A stretch of DNA of 64,000 bases from Streptomyces cavernae (GTDB lineage Bacteria; Actinomycetota; Actinomycetes; Streptomycetales; Streptomycetaceae). This document shows, piece after piece, positions 51,896 through 61,379 of the stretch (positions within the stretch are counted from its first letter, which is position 1; each line of letters begins with the position of its first letter). The notes under the pieces were generated by a model. The model saw only the letters and a program-made list of their open reading frames with translations. It did no database searches and was not told where the DNA came from. Made by a program: the position numbers and the translations under genes. The stretch is taken from contig NZ_ML137710.1 of the NCBI RefSeq assembly GCF_004023625.1, positions 235,914 to 299,913 on the forward strand. Direction: 5' to 3'.

Positions 51896-52839
51896 TCCTC
51901 ACGGTCACCCCGAACCCCTCCCTGGACCGCACGTACGAGGTCCCCTCGCTGGACCGCGGCGAGCTCATCCGGGCCACCGGCGAACGTATGGACCCGGGCG
52001 GCAAGGGCGTCAACGTCTCGCGTGCGGTCGCCGCGGCCGGGCAGCGCACGCTGGCCGTGCTGCCGTTGGGCGGTGCGCCGGGCGCGCTCGTCGCGGATCT
52101 GCTCGACGCCCAGGGCATCGAGGTCGCGCCCGTCCCGATCGCCGGGGCGACCCGTTCGAACATCGCGGTCGCGGAGCCCGACGGCACCCTCACGAAGATC
52201 AATGCTCCGGGACCGGAACTCTCGCCGACCGAGGCCGAGTTGCTGCTGGAGACGGTGCGCGGCCAGTCCGGGGCGGCGTCCTGGATCGCCTGCTGCGGCA
52301 GTCTGCCGCGCGGGCTCGACCCCTCCTGGTACGCGAAGCTGGTCGCCCGGGCCCACTCCGCCGGGGCCCGGATAGCGCTGGACACCTCGGGCCCGGCCCT
52401 GCTTGCCGCGCTCCGCGAACGCCCCGACGTGGTCAAGCCCAACGCCGAGGAGCTGGCCGAGGCGGTCGGCCGGCCGCTCGCCACGGTCGGCGACGCGGTC
52501 AAAGCCGCGGAGGAACTGCGCGCGTTGGGCGCGGACGCCGTCCTCGCCAGCCTCGGTGCGGACGGCCAACTGCTGGTGAACGGCTCCGGCGCCTGGTACG
52601 GGTCCGCCCGCGTGGACGCGGTCCGCAGCAACGTCGGGGCCGGCGACTCCTCGTTGGCGGGCTTCCTGATCGCCGACGGCCACGGCCCACAGGCCCTCGC
52701 CTCCGCGGTGGCCCACGGCGCGGCGGCCGTCCGGCTCCCGGGCAGCGTGATGCCGACCCCGGCGGACCTGGACCCAGCCACGGTGACGGTGACCTCGACG
52801 ATTCCGACGGACCGCGTCCTGACGGAGCCGGTGCCATGA
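51892..52839 (+). CDS. fruK: 1-phosphofructokinase
   Basis: A 315-residue PfkB-family sugar kinase. It converts fructose-1-phosphate to fructose-1,6-bisphosphate. TVTPNPSLDRTYEV at the N-terminus is the 1-PFK signature, DPGGKGVNVSRA binds substrate, and VGAGDSSLAGF (Asp about 252) is the catalytic and ATP-site motif. It lies between fruR and fruA with a 4-nt overlap upstream. Confidence 0.95.
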   Translation: MILTVTPNPSLDRTYEVPSLDRGELIRATGERMDPGGKGVNVSRAVAAAGQRTLAVLPLGGAPGALVADLLDAQGIEVAPVPIAGATRSNIAVAEPDGTLTKINAPGPELSPTEAELLLETVRGQSGAASWIACCGSLPRGLDPSWYAKLVARAHSAGARIALDTSGPALLAALRERPDVVKPNAEELAEAVGRPLATVGDAVKAAEELRALGADAVLASLGADGQLLVNGSGAWYGSARVDAVRSNVGAGDSSLAGFLIADGHGPQALASAVAHGAAAVRLPGSVMPTPADLDPATVTVTSTIPTDRVLTEPVP

Positions 52840-53071
52840 GCACGGTGACCGCCCCGCGCACGGCTCGTACCACCACCCCCTTTGCCCCGGGTGCGCGCTC
52901 TCCCCTATCGCGCATCCGGACAGCCGGTGTGGGGACCTACCTCCCCACGCCGGCGACCCCCACCCCCCTCACCACGGGCCGTGGATTCCCCGCCGCGGTT
53001 CGGCGAACTGAACCCGTCCCCCCTTGCGCCCACCCGATCCCCAGGGCGATACGCGTGCGAAGGAGCCCGCG

Positions 53072-55207
53072 ATGAGTGAGATGATCACCGCGGACCTGGT
53101 CGATCTCGACCTGTCCGCCGACACCAAAGAGGCCGCGGCGCGTGCCCTCGCCGAACGGATGGTGGGGCTGGGCCGGGTGACCGACCTGGACGGCTTCCTG
53201 GCCGACGTCGCCGCCCGGGAGGCCCAGATGCCGACCGGTCTGGACGGCGGCATCGGGATCCCGCACTGCCGCAGCGCCCATGTCACCGAGCCCACGCTGG
53301 CCTTCGGGCGCAGCGCGGCCGGGATCGACTTCGGTGCGGCGGACGGCCCGGCCGACCTGATCTTCCTCATCGCCGCCCCGGCCGGCGCGGACGACGCCCA
53401 TCTCACGATCCTGTCGGCGCTGGCACGCAAGCTCATGGACGACGAGTTCACGGGTGCGCTGCGCGCGGCGACCGACGCCGGACAGACGGCCGCCCTCATC
53501 CGCGGCGACGCAGCACTGAGCGCGGAGTCGAACAGCGGGGAGTCGAAGAGCGCCGGACCGAAGGGCGCCGACGCGGTCCCGCCGTCCGAGGGGAGCGTGG
53601 CCACGGCCGACCCGGAGACCGCGGAGGACGCGGACACCTCGGCCGACACGGTGACCACCACGGACGCCCCGGCGAGCGGCGCGCAGTCCTCGAGCACCTC
53701 GAACGCCCCGGTCCCCGAGAAGTTCCGGATCGTCGCGGTCACCTCCTGCCCGACCGGCATCGCCCACACCTACATGGCCGCGGAGTCCCTCGAGAACGCG
53801 GGCCGCGAGGCCGGGGTCGAACTCGTCGTCGAGACGCAGGGCTCCGCCGGATTCACCCGGCTCGACCCGGCCCTCATCGCCGCCGCGGACGGGGTGATCT
53901 TCGCGCACGACGTCCCCGTACGCGAGAAGGAACGATTCGCCGGAAAGCCCACGGTCGACGTCGGTGTGAAGGCCGGGATCAACCGCCCCGGCGAGCTCAT
54001 CGCAGAGGTCCGCGGCAAGGCGGAGCGCGGCGAGGTCACCGCTCCCGCGGGCGCGGGCACGCCGGTGGAGCGCGCGGGCGAGGCCGGCGACGGATACGGC
54101 ACCAGGCTGCGCAAGTGGCTGATGTCCGGCGTCAGTTACATGGTCCCGTTCGTCGCGGCGGGCGGTCTGCTGATCGCCCTGGGCTTCGCCATCGGCGGCT
54201 ACACCATCAACAAGGCCCCTTCGGTGGCCGAGCACTTCGTGTGGACGCAAGCGGACAGCTGGGCCGCGCTGCTCTTCCAGATCGGCGGCGTCGCCTTCGG
54301 CTTCCTGGTCCCCGTCCTGGCCGGTTACATCGCCTACGGCATGGCCGACCGGCCCGGCCTGGTCCCTGGTTTCGTCGGCGGCATGATCGCCACCACCATC
54401 AACGCGGGCTTCCTGGGCGGTCTCGCGGCCGGTCTGATCGCCGGTGGTGTGGTGATGGCGATCCAGAAGGTGAAGGTCCCGGCGCCGCTGCGCGGCATCA
54501 TGCCGGTGGTGGTGATCCCGCTGATCTCCTCCGCGGTGGTCGGATTCCTGATGTTCCTGGTCGTCGGCGAGCCCATCGCGGAACTGCAGAGCGCCCTGAC
54601 CGACTGGCTGAAGGGCCTGTCCGGCGCCAACGCGGTCATCCTGGGCGTCATTCTCGGCCTGATGATGTGCTTCGACCTCGGCGGACCGGTCAACAAGGTC
54701 GCCTACGCCTTCGCCGTCGGCGGTCTCACCAACCCCACCGAGGGCAGCCTGAAGGTCATGGCCGCGGTGATGGCGGCGGGCATGGTCCCGCCGCTGGCGA
54801 TGGCCCTGGCCACCACCGTGCGCGGCAAGCTCTTCACCAAGACCGAACGGGAGAACGGCAAGGCGGCCTGGGTACTGGGCTTCTCCTTCATCTCCGAGGG
54901 CGCGATCCCGTTCGCCGCGGCCGACCCGCTGCGTGTCATCCCCGCGTCGATGGTGGGAGGCGCGGTCACCGGCGCACTGTCGATGGTCTTCGACTGCACC
55001 CTGCGTGCCCCGCACGGCGGCATCTTCGTGGTCCCGCTGATCGGCAACCCCTTCCTCTACCTGGTGGCGATCGCGGCGGGCGTGCTCGTCTCGACGGGCC
55101 TGGTGGTGGTCCTGAAGGGCATGCGCAAGCAGACTCCGGAAGCCGCGTCGGCGGATGCGGCCGGGCCCACGGTGACCGCACAGCGCAAGGAGCCGGTGGC
55201 CGCCTGA
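53072..55207 (+). CDS. fruA: Fructose PTS permease, EIIABC fusion
   Basis: A 711-residue phosphotransferase permease. The EIIA domain covers 1-150, with phospho-His about 65 (GIGIPHCRS). An acidic Ser/Ala/Thr linker follows at about 155-215. The EIIB-Fru domain starts near 220, with phospho-Cys about 226 (VTSCPTGIAHTYMAAE). The EIIC domain has eight to ten TM helices from about 350 (YMVPFVAAGGLLIALGFAIG). It imports fructose as fructose-1-phosphate for FruK. AAGGAG precedes the ATG. Last gene of the fru operon, 232 nt after fruK. Confidence 0.96.
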   Translation: MSEMITADLVDLDLSADTKEAAARALAERMVGLGRVTDLDGFLADVAAREAQMPTGLDGGIGIPHCRSAHVTEPTLAFGRSAAGIDFGAADGPADLIFLIAAPAGADDAHLTILSALARKLMDDEFTGALRAATDAGQTAALIRGDAALSAESNSGESKSAGPKGADAVPPSEGSVATADPETAEDADTSADTVTTTDAPASGAQSSSTSNAPVPEKFRIVAVTSCPTGIAHTYMAAESLENAGREAGVELVVETQGSAGFTRLDPALIAAADGVIFAHDVPVREKERFAGKPTVDVGVKAGINRPGELIAEVRGKAERGEVTAPAGAGTPVERAGEAGDGYGTRLRKWLMSGVSYMVPFVAAGGLLIALGFAIGGYTINKAPSVAEHFVWTQADSWAALLFQIGGVAFGFLVPVLAGYIAYGMADRPGLVPGFVGGMIATTINAGFLGGLAAGLIAGGVVMAIQKVKVPAPLRGIMPVVVIPLISSAVVGFLMFLVVGEPIAELQSALTDWLKGLSGANAVILGVILGLMMCFDLGGPVNKVAYAFAVGGLTNPTEGSLKVMAAVMAAGMVPPLAMALATTVRGKLFTKTERENGKAAWVLGFSFISEGAIPFAAADPLRVIPASMVGGAVTGALSMVFDCTLRAPHGGIFVVPLIGNPFLYLVAIAAGVLVSTGLVVVLKGMRKQTPEAASADAAGPTVTAQRKEPVAA

Positions 55208-55334
55208 GACCGGCTATCCGAGCGGTGGAGATGTGAGAATCGCCCCATTGCTTCGGATGTGAACCGTTCACCACAGCTGCGAGATGCGTCACGGTCCGGG
55301 GCCGAAGTCCCGGACCGTGGTGTCTACTGGGGGC

Positions 55335-55604
55335 ATGTCCGATCACGTCTCGTTCCTTCAGATGACCGGCGTGGCCGCACTGACCGCGGCCGGTCTCGTC
55401 TGGGGTTCCGTTCTGCTGCGTGTCGTCCGGCGCAGGATTCACCGCACCGGCCAGTACCGGCACGACCGTTACGCGACCGGGCCCCGGCCCCTGCGCGCGC
55501 TGCCCCGCCAGGCCGGCCCGCCCCCGGAGGCGGTACAGCTGACCGCCGCCGAACGGGCCGCCTTCGCCGGACTCGTCCGGCAGTTCAGCGAGGGACGCTC
55601 CTAG
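55335..55604 (+). CDS. Small single-TM membrane protein
   Basis: An 89-residue protein starting at the ATG of MSDHVSFLQM. One TM helix (VAALTAAGLVWGSVLLRVV) is followed by a basic cytoplasmic tail (RRRIHRTGQYRHDR) and a helical end. Not recognised. Apparently a conserved Streptomyces type of small membrane protein. Confidence 0.65.
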   Translation: MSDHVSFLQMTGVAALTAAGLVWGSVLLRVVRRRIHRTGQYRHDRYATGPRPLRALPRQAGPPPEAVQLTAAERAAFAGLVRQFSEGRS

Positions 55605-55697
55605 AGCCCCTCTGGCACTCCCTGTTGGGCACTCCCGTTGGGCATTCGCGCCGGGCAGTCCCCTCGTGCACGTCAGCTCCCGAAGCGGGTCAGCGCA

Positions 55698-56444
55698 TCA
55701 GCGGAGCGTCGCCGCCCTGCGCTCCATCGCCGCCCGGGCCGCGTTCTCCGTCTGATACACCTCGCACATGTGGCGCCCGTCGGGCGTCGCCGTGTGCTCG
55801 ACCTCCCACAGGCTCAGCTCCTCCCCGTCGAGCAGCAGGAACGCATGCTCGTACAGCGAGTAGCCCAGCCCGATCCGCCCGGCCCGGCACGGCCTTCCGA
55901 ACGCCTGCGTGATCTGATGCGCGAACGCCGTCCGCAGCAGTGCCGCGATCTCCGGTCCGGGAGCGTCAGGATTCTCCGCCCGGCGCAACAGCCGGCGTCC
56001 GTGGTCCGCCGAGTCGTCCGGTGAGTACTCCGGACCAGGCTCGGGGATCGGCGACAGGTGGACCAGCGCCGGCAGTTCGAAGTCCGGGGCATCCGGCGGC
56101 AGCGGCAGCCGCGCGGTGGCTGCCCGCAACTCCGTCTCGTCCGCGTAGACCTCGTGCTGCGGGTACGAGCCTGGTGCGGTGTTGTGCACCAGCTCCCACA
56201 ACGTCAGCGCCGCGCCGTCCGCGAGCAGCCAGCTGTGCCGGTACGTCTCGCGGTGCAGGCCCGCGCTGTGGTGGGCGGAGTGCAGTGAACTGTCGTGCGC
56301 CAGCGCGCAGTCGAGCCGGCGTATCGTCTCCTCGGGCAGCTCGAAGGAGTTCATGGCGCGTCCGAGCAGTCGCGCGAGTTCCTCCTCCGGAGACTCGGGC
56401 GACTCGGACGGCTCGTACGCTGCGGTCTCGTACGGAACGCTCAA
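55698..56444 (-). CDS. Hypothetical protein, DUF6227-like
   Basis: A 248-residue acidic soluble protein made of two related halves. Each contains an R-x(E/S)LYEH- or HRETYRHSWLLADG-like segment followed by LWEL/LWEV, which suggests an internal duplication. The look is that of the Streptomyces DUF6227 family; this assignment is from memory. Function unknown. It is convergent with the small membrane protein. Confidence 0.7.
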   Translation of the reverse strand: MSVPYETAAYEPSESPESPEEELARLLGRAMNSFELPEETIRRLDCALAHDSSLHSAHHSAGLHRETYRHSWLLADGAALTLWELVHNTAPGSYPQHEVYADETELRAATARLPLPPDAPDFELPALVHLSPIPEPGPEYSPDDSADHGRRLLRRAENPDAPGPEIAALLRTAFAHQITQAFGRPCRAGRIGLGYSLYEHAFLLLDGEELSLWEVEHTATPDGRHMCEVYQTENAARAAMERRAATLR

Positions 56445-56833
56445 GGCATCTCCTGGCGTCGCTGCATGTCACCTCATGGGTGCACACCGTAGTCCCTCGG
56501 CGGGACATCATGTCCGGGAACCGAGAAAACGTACGCCCGGAAAACGGACGGGCCGCCCGGTAAGTTCCCGCGCGGGCTGGTCCAGTTGTTCCTTCGGTCC
56601 GTCAGAACCACGGTGTCAGAGGCCTGTTGCCCGCGATTCCCTCCCGCACTCCCTCCCCTCGGCCTTCACGGTGCACTGTCCCTTCTAGAGTTCACAGTGC
56701 ACAACCCCTTCTCAAGTTCACAGCGCACAGCCGGTCGAGGCCATCACAGCGCACGCGCGCCCGCGGCCCGTCGAAGGGGCCGTGGTGCGCTGCCCGCCCG
56801 TGGTGATCACGGCGAACTGCCCGTTCTCGGGTG
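56445..56833. other. Gap with short direct repeats
   Basis: About 390 bp without a gene. From about 56660 there are three imperfect 26-bp repeats built on TTCACAGTGCACAACCCCTT. Similar GTGCACTG/GCGCACAG words recur to 56800. Confidence 0.55.
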
Positions 56834-57304
56834 TCAGAGCGCGCTGCCCGCCTTCCACTCGCTCCACGACAGGTTCCACCCGTTGAGCCCGTTGTCCGGG
56901 GCGACCGTGGAGTTCTTCACGATCACGACGTCTCCGATCAGTGAGTTGTCGTAGAACCACTTCGCGGGCGTGGCCCCCTGCGCTCCCTGTACATCCGCGA
57001 GTCCCACACAGCCGTGGCTGGTGCCCGCCCGGCGGAACGGCGGATTGCCGCGGTTGTACCAGTAGTTGCCGTGGATGAACGTTCCCGACCGGGTCAGCCG
57101 CATCGCGTGCGGCACGTCCGGAATGTTGTAGTCCCCGCCGAAACCGACCGTCGAACCGTCCATCCGCGTCTGCGTGAACTTCGCCGAGATCACCATCTGC
57201 CCGTTGTACGTGGGGTTCTGAGGGCTGCCCGCCGAGATCGGGATCGTCTTGACCGTCCTGCCGTCGCGCACCACCGTCATCGTCTGCGTGCCGACGTCGA
57301 CCGT
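56834..57304 (-). pseudogene. L,D-transpeptidase, 5'-truncated
   Basis: A 156-codon open stretch that is the YkuD catalytic domain of an L,D-transpeptidase, the enzyme that makes 3-3 peptidoglycan cross-links. It opens mid-strand (VDVGTQTMTVVRDG) directly after an in-frame TGA at 57305-57307. The FIHGNYW His and the SHGCVGLAD catalytic Cys are intact. Signal peptide, lipobox and Ig-like domains, normally 150-250 residues upstream, are absent. An internal ATG at 57280 could start a 148-residue product but without export. Most likely a deletion remnant. Confidence 0.75.
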
Positions 57305-57349
57305 TCAGCCCTCTTTCTTCAGCCTTCTTCCTTCGGGCTGCTGACTACG

Positions 57350-58375
57350 TCAGCTCCCGTAGAGCTCCTCGTACGACGGCCAGTTGCCGCCCGGGCCGGC
57401 CACCGGCTCGGCCGCGCGTATCGCCCGGACGATCGCCCTCGTCACCAGGTCCGCCCCGGCCGCCAGCACCTCGTTGAGGGCGACCGGTCCCTCCGACGGG
57501 AGCGGGCGTGCTCCCGTGGCGAGGGCGAACACCGTGTCCCCGTCGTTGAGCAGATGCACCGGCCGCACGGCACGCGCTATGCCGTCGTGCGCCGTCCCCG
57601 CGAGCTTCTGCGCCTGGGAACGGGACAGTTCGGCGTCCGTGGCCACCACCGCGAGCGTGGTGTTCAGCGACGGCGGCGTGTTCTTCTCCGCCGCCTCGGC
57701 GAAGCGCCGCTGAGCCGCCGAGTGGACCTCGGCCGCGGGATACGCCGGGCGTCCCCGGAACAACTCCCCGTACAGCACCCCCGTCTCCGGATCCACCACC
57801 GCTCCCACCGCGTTGGCCACCGCCAGCGCCGCCACGGTTATCCCCGAGCCGAGGACCGTGCTCGCCGTTCCTATCCCACCCTTGAAGCCGCCCGACACCG
57901 CTCCCGTACCCGCCCCCACACAGCCCTCCGCCACCGGTGCGCCCGGTGCGCTCGCGTCGGCCGCCGCCACCGCCGCTCGCCCGGTGGCCGCGTCCGGCCG
58001 GGCCCCGAAGTCGCCACCCCGCCCGAGGTCGAAGACACAGGCAGCCGGCACGACCGGAACGACGTGCCTCGGCTCGGGTCCCACCCGCACCCCGCGTCCC
58101 CGCTCCTCCAGCCAGGCCATCACGCCCGAGGCGGAGTCCAGCCCGTAGGCGCTGCCGCCGGTCAGCACCACGGCGTCTATCCGCTGCACCACATTGCGCG
58201 GGTCCAGGGCGTCGGTCTCCTTGGTGCCGGGTCCGCCGCCGCGCACGTCCACCGCGGCGGTCATCCCGCCCTCCGGAGCCAGCACGACCGTGGTCCCGGT
58301 GAGCCACCCGTCCCCTCTGCGCGTCGCATGTCCCACGCGCAGCCCGGCAACGTCCGTCAGTGCGTCAACTGTCAT
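57350..58375 (-). CDS. P1/S58-family peptidase (DmpA/NylC-like)
   Basis: A 341-residue Ntn-type hydrolase. It opens with DALTDVAGLRVGHATRRGDG and has TGGSAYGLDSASGVMAWLE near 72. The AGTGAVSGGFKGGIGTAS segment is present. The LNTTLAVVATDA segment (N238/T239) is the autoproteolysis site; the freed Thr becomes the nucleophile. Relatives are aminopeptidases or cyclic-amide hydrolases. It follows the truncated transpeptidase on the same strand. The true substrate is unknown. Confidence 0.9.
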   Translation of the reverse strand: MTVDALTDVAGLRVGHATRRGDGWLTGTTVVLAPEGGMTAAVDVRGGGPGTKETDALDPRNVVQRIDAVVLTGGSAYGLDSASGVMAWLEERGRGVRVGPEPRHVVPVVPAACVFDLGRGGDFGARPDAATGRAAVAAADASAPGAPVAEGCVGAGTGAVSGGFKGGIGTASTVLGSGITVAALAVANAVGAVVDPETGVLYGELFRGRPAYPAAEVHSAAQRRFAEAAEKNTPPSLNTTLAVVATDAELSRSQAQKLAGTAHDGIARAVRPVHLLNDGDTVFALATGARPLPSEGPVALNEVLAAGADLVTRAIVRAIRAAEPVAGPGGNWPSYEELYGS

Positions 58376-58472
58376 GCATCCCAGTGTGGGCGGTGCCGTG
58401 CGGCGGGAGTCACGGGGCCCCGGAAACCAGGCGTCCGGCCGTTCCCGGAGCGGCCGCACGTACTCTGGAGCC

Positions 58473-58682
58473 ATGAGCACCGCCCCCGAGCCACGCGAGC
58501 CGAAGACTGCGCCGAGTGAGGCACCGGCCGCGCCGAAGAGCGCGCTGATCTTCGACGATCCGCTGGACCAGCAGTCCCCGGACGACACCGACCGGGGATG
58601 GGGCGAGCGTCCCGGCTCCGGGAGCGACTCCGCCGCTGATCTCAAGCGCTTCCTCGACGAGAAGCCGCCCCACCACCTCTGA
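58473..58682 (+). CDS. Small acidic hypothetical protein
   Basis: A 69-residue disordered, Pro/Asp-rich protein. A conserved-looking core ALIFDDPLDQQSPDDTDRGW is followed by LKRFLDEKPPHHL. CTGGAG lies close to the ATG. It is convergent with mscL. Function unknown. Confidence 0.65.
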   Translation: MSTAPEPREPKTAPSEAPAAPKSALIFDDPLDQQSPDDTDRGWGERPGSGSDSAADLKRFLDEKPPHHL

Positions 58683-58722
58683 ACCCGTCGCAGTCCTGAG
58701 GGCAGTACTCGCCGCAGGACCC

Positions 58723-59202
58723 CTAGAGGTCCCGGCGGTCCGGACCGCGCTGTGCCGCGAGCAGGTCGCGGATCTCCTTGAGGACCTCCAACTCGGTCAC
58801 CTCGATGACCTCCCGGGTCCCTTCCTTCTCCTTCTGGCGGGCCGCCTGCCGGGCCAGGTACTTGGACATCGGCAGGACCATCAGGAAGTACACGATGGAC
58901 GCGGTGATCACGAACGTCAGCGTGGCGCTGAGGACCGTGCCCCACATGATCGGGATGCCCTTCGTGGCAGTGCCGGTCGTCGCGTCGAACTTGCACGGCC
59001 CCTGCAGACACGAGCTGTACCTGTCGAGGTCCTTCGTGCCGAACGCCCCGACCACGGGGTTGATCACGCCCTTCACCAAGGAGTTGACGATGTTGGTGAA
59101 GGCGGCGCCGATGACCACTGCGACCGCCAGATCGACGACGTTCCCGCGCATCAGGAAGGCCTTGAAGCCCTGCCAGATGTTCGGCTCCTTCTTCTCGCTC
59201 AC
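58723..59202 (-). CDS. mscL: Large-conductance mechanosensitive channel MscL
   Basis: A 159-residue channel that opens under membrane tension to release solutes during osmotic downshock. [20 protein letters not shown] is the diagnostic TM1 and gate. TM2 is [19 protein letters not shown]. The C-terminal bundle is [14 protein letters not shown]. The periplasmic loop is longer than in E. coli and has two Cys (YSSCLQGPC). Start taken at GTG 59202; TTG at 59205 is adjacent. Confidence 0.96.
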   Translation of the reverse strand: MSEKKEPNIWQGFKAFLMRGNVVDLAVAVVIGAAFTNIVNSLVKGVINPVVGAFGTKDLDRYSSCLQGPCKFDATTGTATKGIPIMWGTVLSATLTFVITASIVYFLMVLPMSKYLARQAARQKEKEGTREVIEVTELEVLKEIRDLLAAQRGPDRRDL

Positions 59203-59320
59203 CAAGAGGCCCTTCTACGGCTGCACCAGCTGTGGCACGGACAGCTCCGCAACCTACGACAGCGGGATCCGGGCCCGTACGGCCGGGGCACCTGATCCGA
59301 AGGCTCGACGCCAACTCGTC

Positions 59321-59392
59321 ACGTGAAGCGCGTGAAGCACGTGAAGCACGTGAAGCACATGAAGCGCATGAGGCCGATGAGGCCGATGAGAC
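59321..59392. repeat. 9-bp tandem repeat upstream of mscL
   Basis: Eight 9-bp units of the type ACGTGAAGC, drifting to GCATGAGGC and CGATGAGAC. They occupy the 250-bp gap between the SAF-domain gene and mscL. Confidence 0.88.
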
Positions 59393-59454
59393 ATGTGTGG
59401 CATGTGAGTGTGTGTCACATGCGTGTGCCGGTCCGCGCCCGCCCGCGCGATGCC

Positions 59455-60240
59455 TCAGCACAGCGTCACCGCCAGCCGTGCGGTCACGCCGGCCCCGGCC
59501 AGCCGGGCCGCTGTCTCGCGCGGCACGGACAGCACGACGAGCGTTCCGCCGGAGGCAGGGGTGTGCCCGGCCCCGAAACGGTCTCCCGAGTCGGATTCGA
59601 AGTCGAACCCGTTGCCGGAGCTCGGCACGGGACCGGCGTCGGACGGGACGTGAGGCACCTTCGTCACTCGGGCACCGGAAGCCACCACCCGTGCGGTGCC
59701 GCTCTCTTCCGCCGCGATGACGTCGACCTGGTCGCCGGGACGGAGCAGCCGCACGGTGGCTCCGTCGGCGATGCGGACGGGTGCGGCCACCAACCGGACC
59801 GCCCCGCGCCCGCGTGCCGGATCGGCCACGGGATGGCCGCGTGCCCGTTCCGTGTCGCCGGCGCCCGACGCCAGGAGTGCCGCCGCGGTCACCGCCAGCC
59901 CGGCGGCCACGGCCCGCTTCCGGTGACGTACCAGGCGACGCAGTTGCCGCCCGCCGCCCCGTACCCGAACGGGATCGAAGTGCGGAACCTCGCAGGTGGG
60001 AGGGGCCTCCTCGCGTGGTGAGCGCGGTAGGGGAAGCGGTGGCAGTGACTGCGGGGGAGAGGGGAGCGGAGAGGCGGTAGGTAAAGGAGTGGGTGGTGAG
60101 GGGAGAGGTGATGGCTGGACCGGCTTGGAGCTTGCCCAGGTCGGCGTGCGAGGGGGAGTGGAAGGCGAATGCGGGGCCGAGGAAGCCTCGGGAGGAAGAG
60201 AGGCCAGCGGGGATGACGAGAGAGGGCGAGGAAGGACCAC
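59455..60240 (-). CDS. SAF-domain (CpaB/RcpC-like) membrane protein
   Basis: About 261 residues; the start is uncertain (a GTG at 60240 is used, with no good ribosome-binding site). A Pro/Ser-rich N-terminal stretch is followed by a basic patch, one TM helix (AVAAGLAVTAAALLASGAG) and a SAF domain (VRIADGATVRLLRPGDQVDV and a late GTLVVLSVPRETAARL). SAF domains occur in Flp-pilus CpaB/RcpC proteins. No tad pilus genes are adjacent, so function is unclear. Confidence 0.7.
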   Translation of the reverse strand: MVLPRPLSSSPLASLPPEASSAPHSPSTPPRTPTWASSKPVQPSPLPSPPTPLPTASPLPSPPQSLPPLPLPRSPREEAPPTCEVPHFDPVRVRGGGRQLRRLVRHRKRAVAAGLAVTAAALLASGAGDTERARGHPVADPARGRGAVRLVAAPVRIADGATVRLLRPGDQVDVIAAEESGTARVVASGARVTKVPHVPSDAGPVPSSGNGFDFESDSGDRFGAGHTPASGGTLVVLSVPRETAARLAGAGVTARLAVTLC

Positions 60241-60364
60241 CGTGTACCACCACCTGCGTCGGGAGATCGGCTTGCGATCCCACGATGGGGCTTCGCCGCG
60301 GATCCCGCTGAGGCCCGTGGACAGCCCGCGAGTTGTGGACAACTTCCTCACCCGAACGAGAACT

Positions 60365-61210
60365 TCAGGGCAATACGAAGCCCGGATCCATCCCGCCCAG
60401 TGCCGTCGTGCACAAGCAGTCGCGCTTCTCGTTCGCAGGGAGACCGGCAACCGCGTCGAACAGGACGCCCCGCATGCGGTCCACGTTCGCCGCGAAGACC
60501 GTGAGGACCTCCTCGTGCGAGACCCCCTCACCGGTCTCCGCCCCGGCGTCCAGGTCGGTGACCAGCGTCAACGACGTGTAGCAGAGCTCCAGTTCACGGG
60601 CGAGCGCCGCCTCGGGATGTCCGGTCATGCCCACCACCGACCAGCCCTGCGCCTGGTGCCACAGCGATTCGGCTCGCGTGGAGAAACGCGGCCCCTCGAT
60701 CACGACGAGGGTCCCGCCGTCCACGGGTTCCCAGTCACGGCCGCGCGCCGCCTCCAGCGCGGCCTGGCGTCCGACGGGGCAGTACGGGTCGGCCAGCGAC
60801 ACGTGCACGACGTTGGGCACCGAGCCGTCCGGAAGGGGCAGTCCGTCGAAGTATGTCTGCGTCCGGGCTTTCGTACGGTCCACGATCTGGTCCGGAACCA
60901 GCAGCGTGCCGGGCCCGTACTCGGGGCGCAGTCCGCCGACCGCGCAGGGCCCGAGCACCTGCCGTACCCCGACCGAGCGCAGCGCCCAGAGATTGGCGCG
61001 GTAGTTGATGCGATGCGGCGGCAGGTGGTGCTTACGGCCGTGCCGGGGGAGGAAGGCCACCCGCCGTCCGGCGAGTTCGCCGAGGAAGAGGGAGTCGCTG
61101 GGTGCCCCGTACGGGGTGTCCACCTGTATCTCGGTCACATCGTCGAGAAAGGAGTAGAAGCCCGAGCCGCCGATGACACCGATCTCGGCCGTGGTCGCTG
61201 TGTTCGCCAT
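60365..61210 (-). CDS. S-methyl-5'-thioadenosine phosphorylase
   Basis: A 281-residue purine nucleoside phosphorylase of the MTAP family. It cleaves methylthioadenosine (or the inosine analogue) with phosphate in methionine salvage. IGVIGGSGFYSF is the N-terminal phosphate loop, FLPRHGRKHHLPPHRINYRA follows, and EGPRFSTRAE and GMTGHPEAALARELE complete the active site. The usual phosphorylase Ser/Thr residues are present. ATG start at 61210. Stands alone. Confidence 0.94.
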   Translation of the reverse strand: MANTATTAEIGVIGGSGFYSFLDDVTEIQVDTPYGAPSDSLFLGELAGRRVAFLPRHGRKHHLPPHRINYRANLWALRSVGVRQVLGPCAVGGLRPEYGPGTLLVPDQIVDRTKARTQTYFDGLPLPDGSVPNVVHVSLADPYCPVGRQAALEAARGRDWEPVDGGTLVVIEGPRFSTRAESLWHQAQGWSVVGMTGHPEAALARELELCYTSLTLVTDLDAGAETGEGVSHEEVLTVFAANVDRMRGVLFDAVAGLPANEKRDCLCTTALGGMDPGFVLP

Positions 61211-61379
61211 GCCGCGCACATTAGCCGCCCCGGGCCGGCACCTCAGCTGCCCCGGGCACGGCACCTCAGTCGCTCTGCTCTGCCCCGGCACCTCTGCCGC
61301 TCTGCCCCGCCCCGGCATCTCAGCCGCCCGGGCACGCCGAAGACCCCGCCGTCCTGGGACGGCGGGGTCCGGGAGGATG

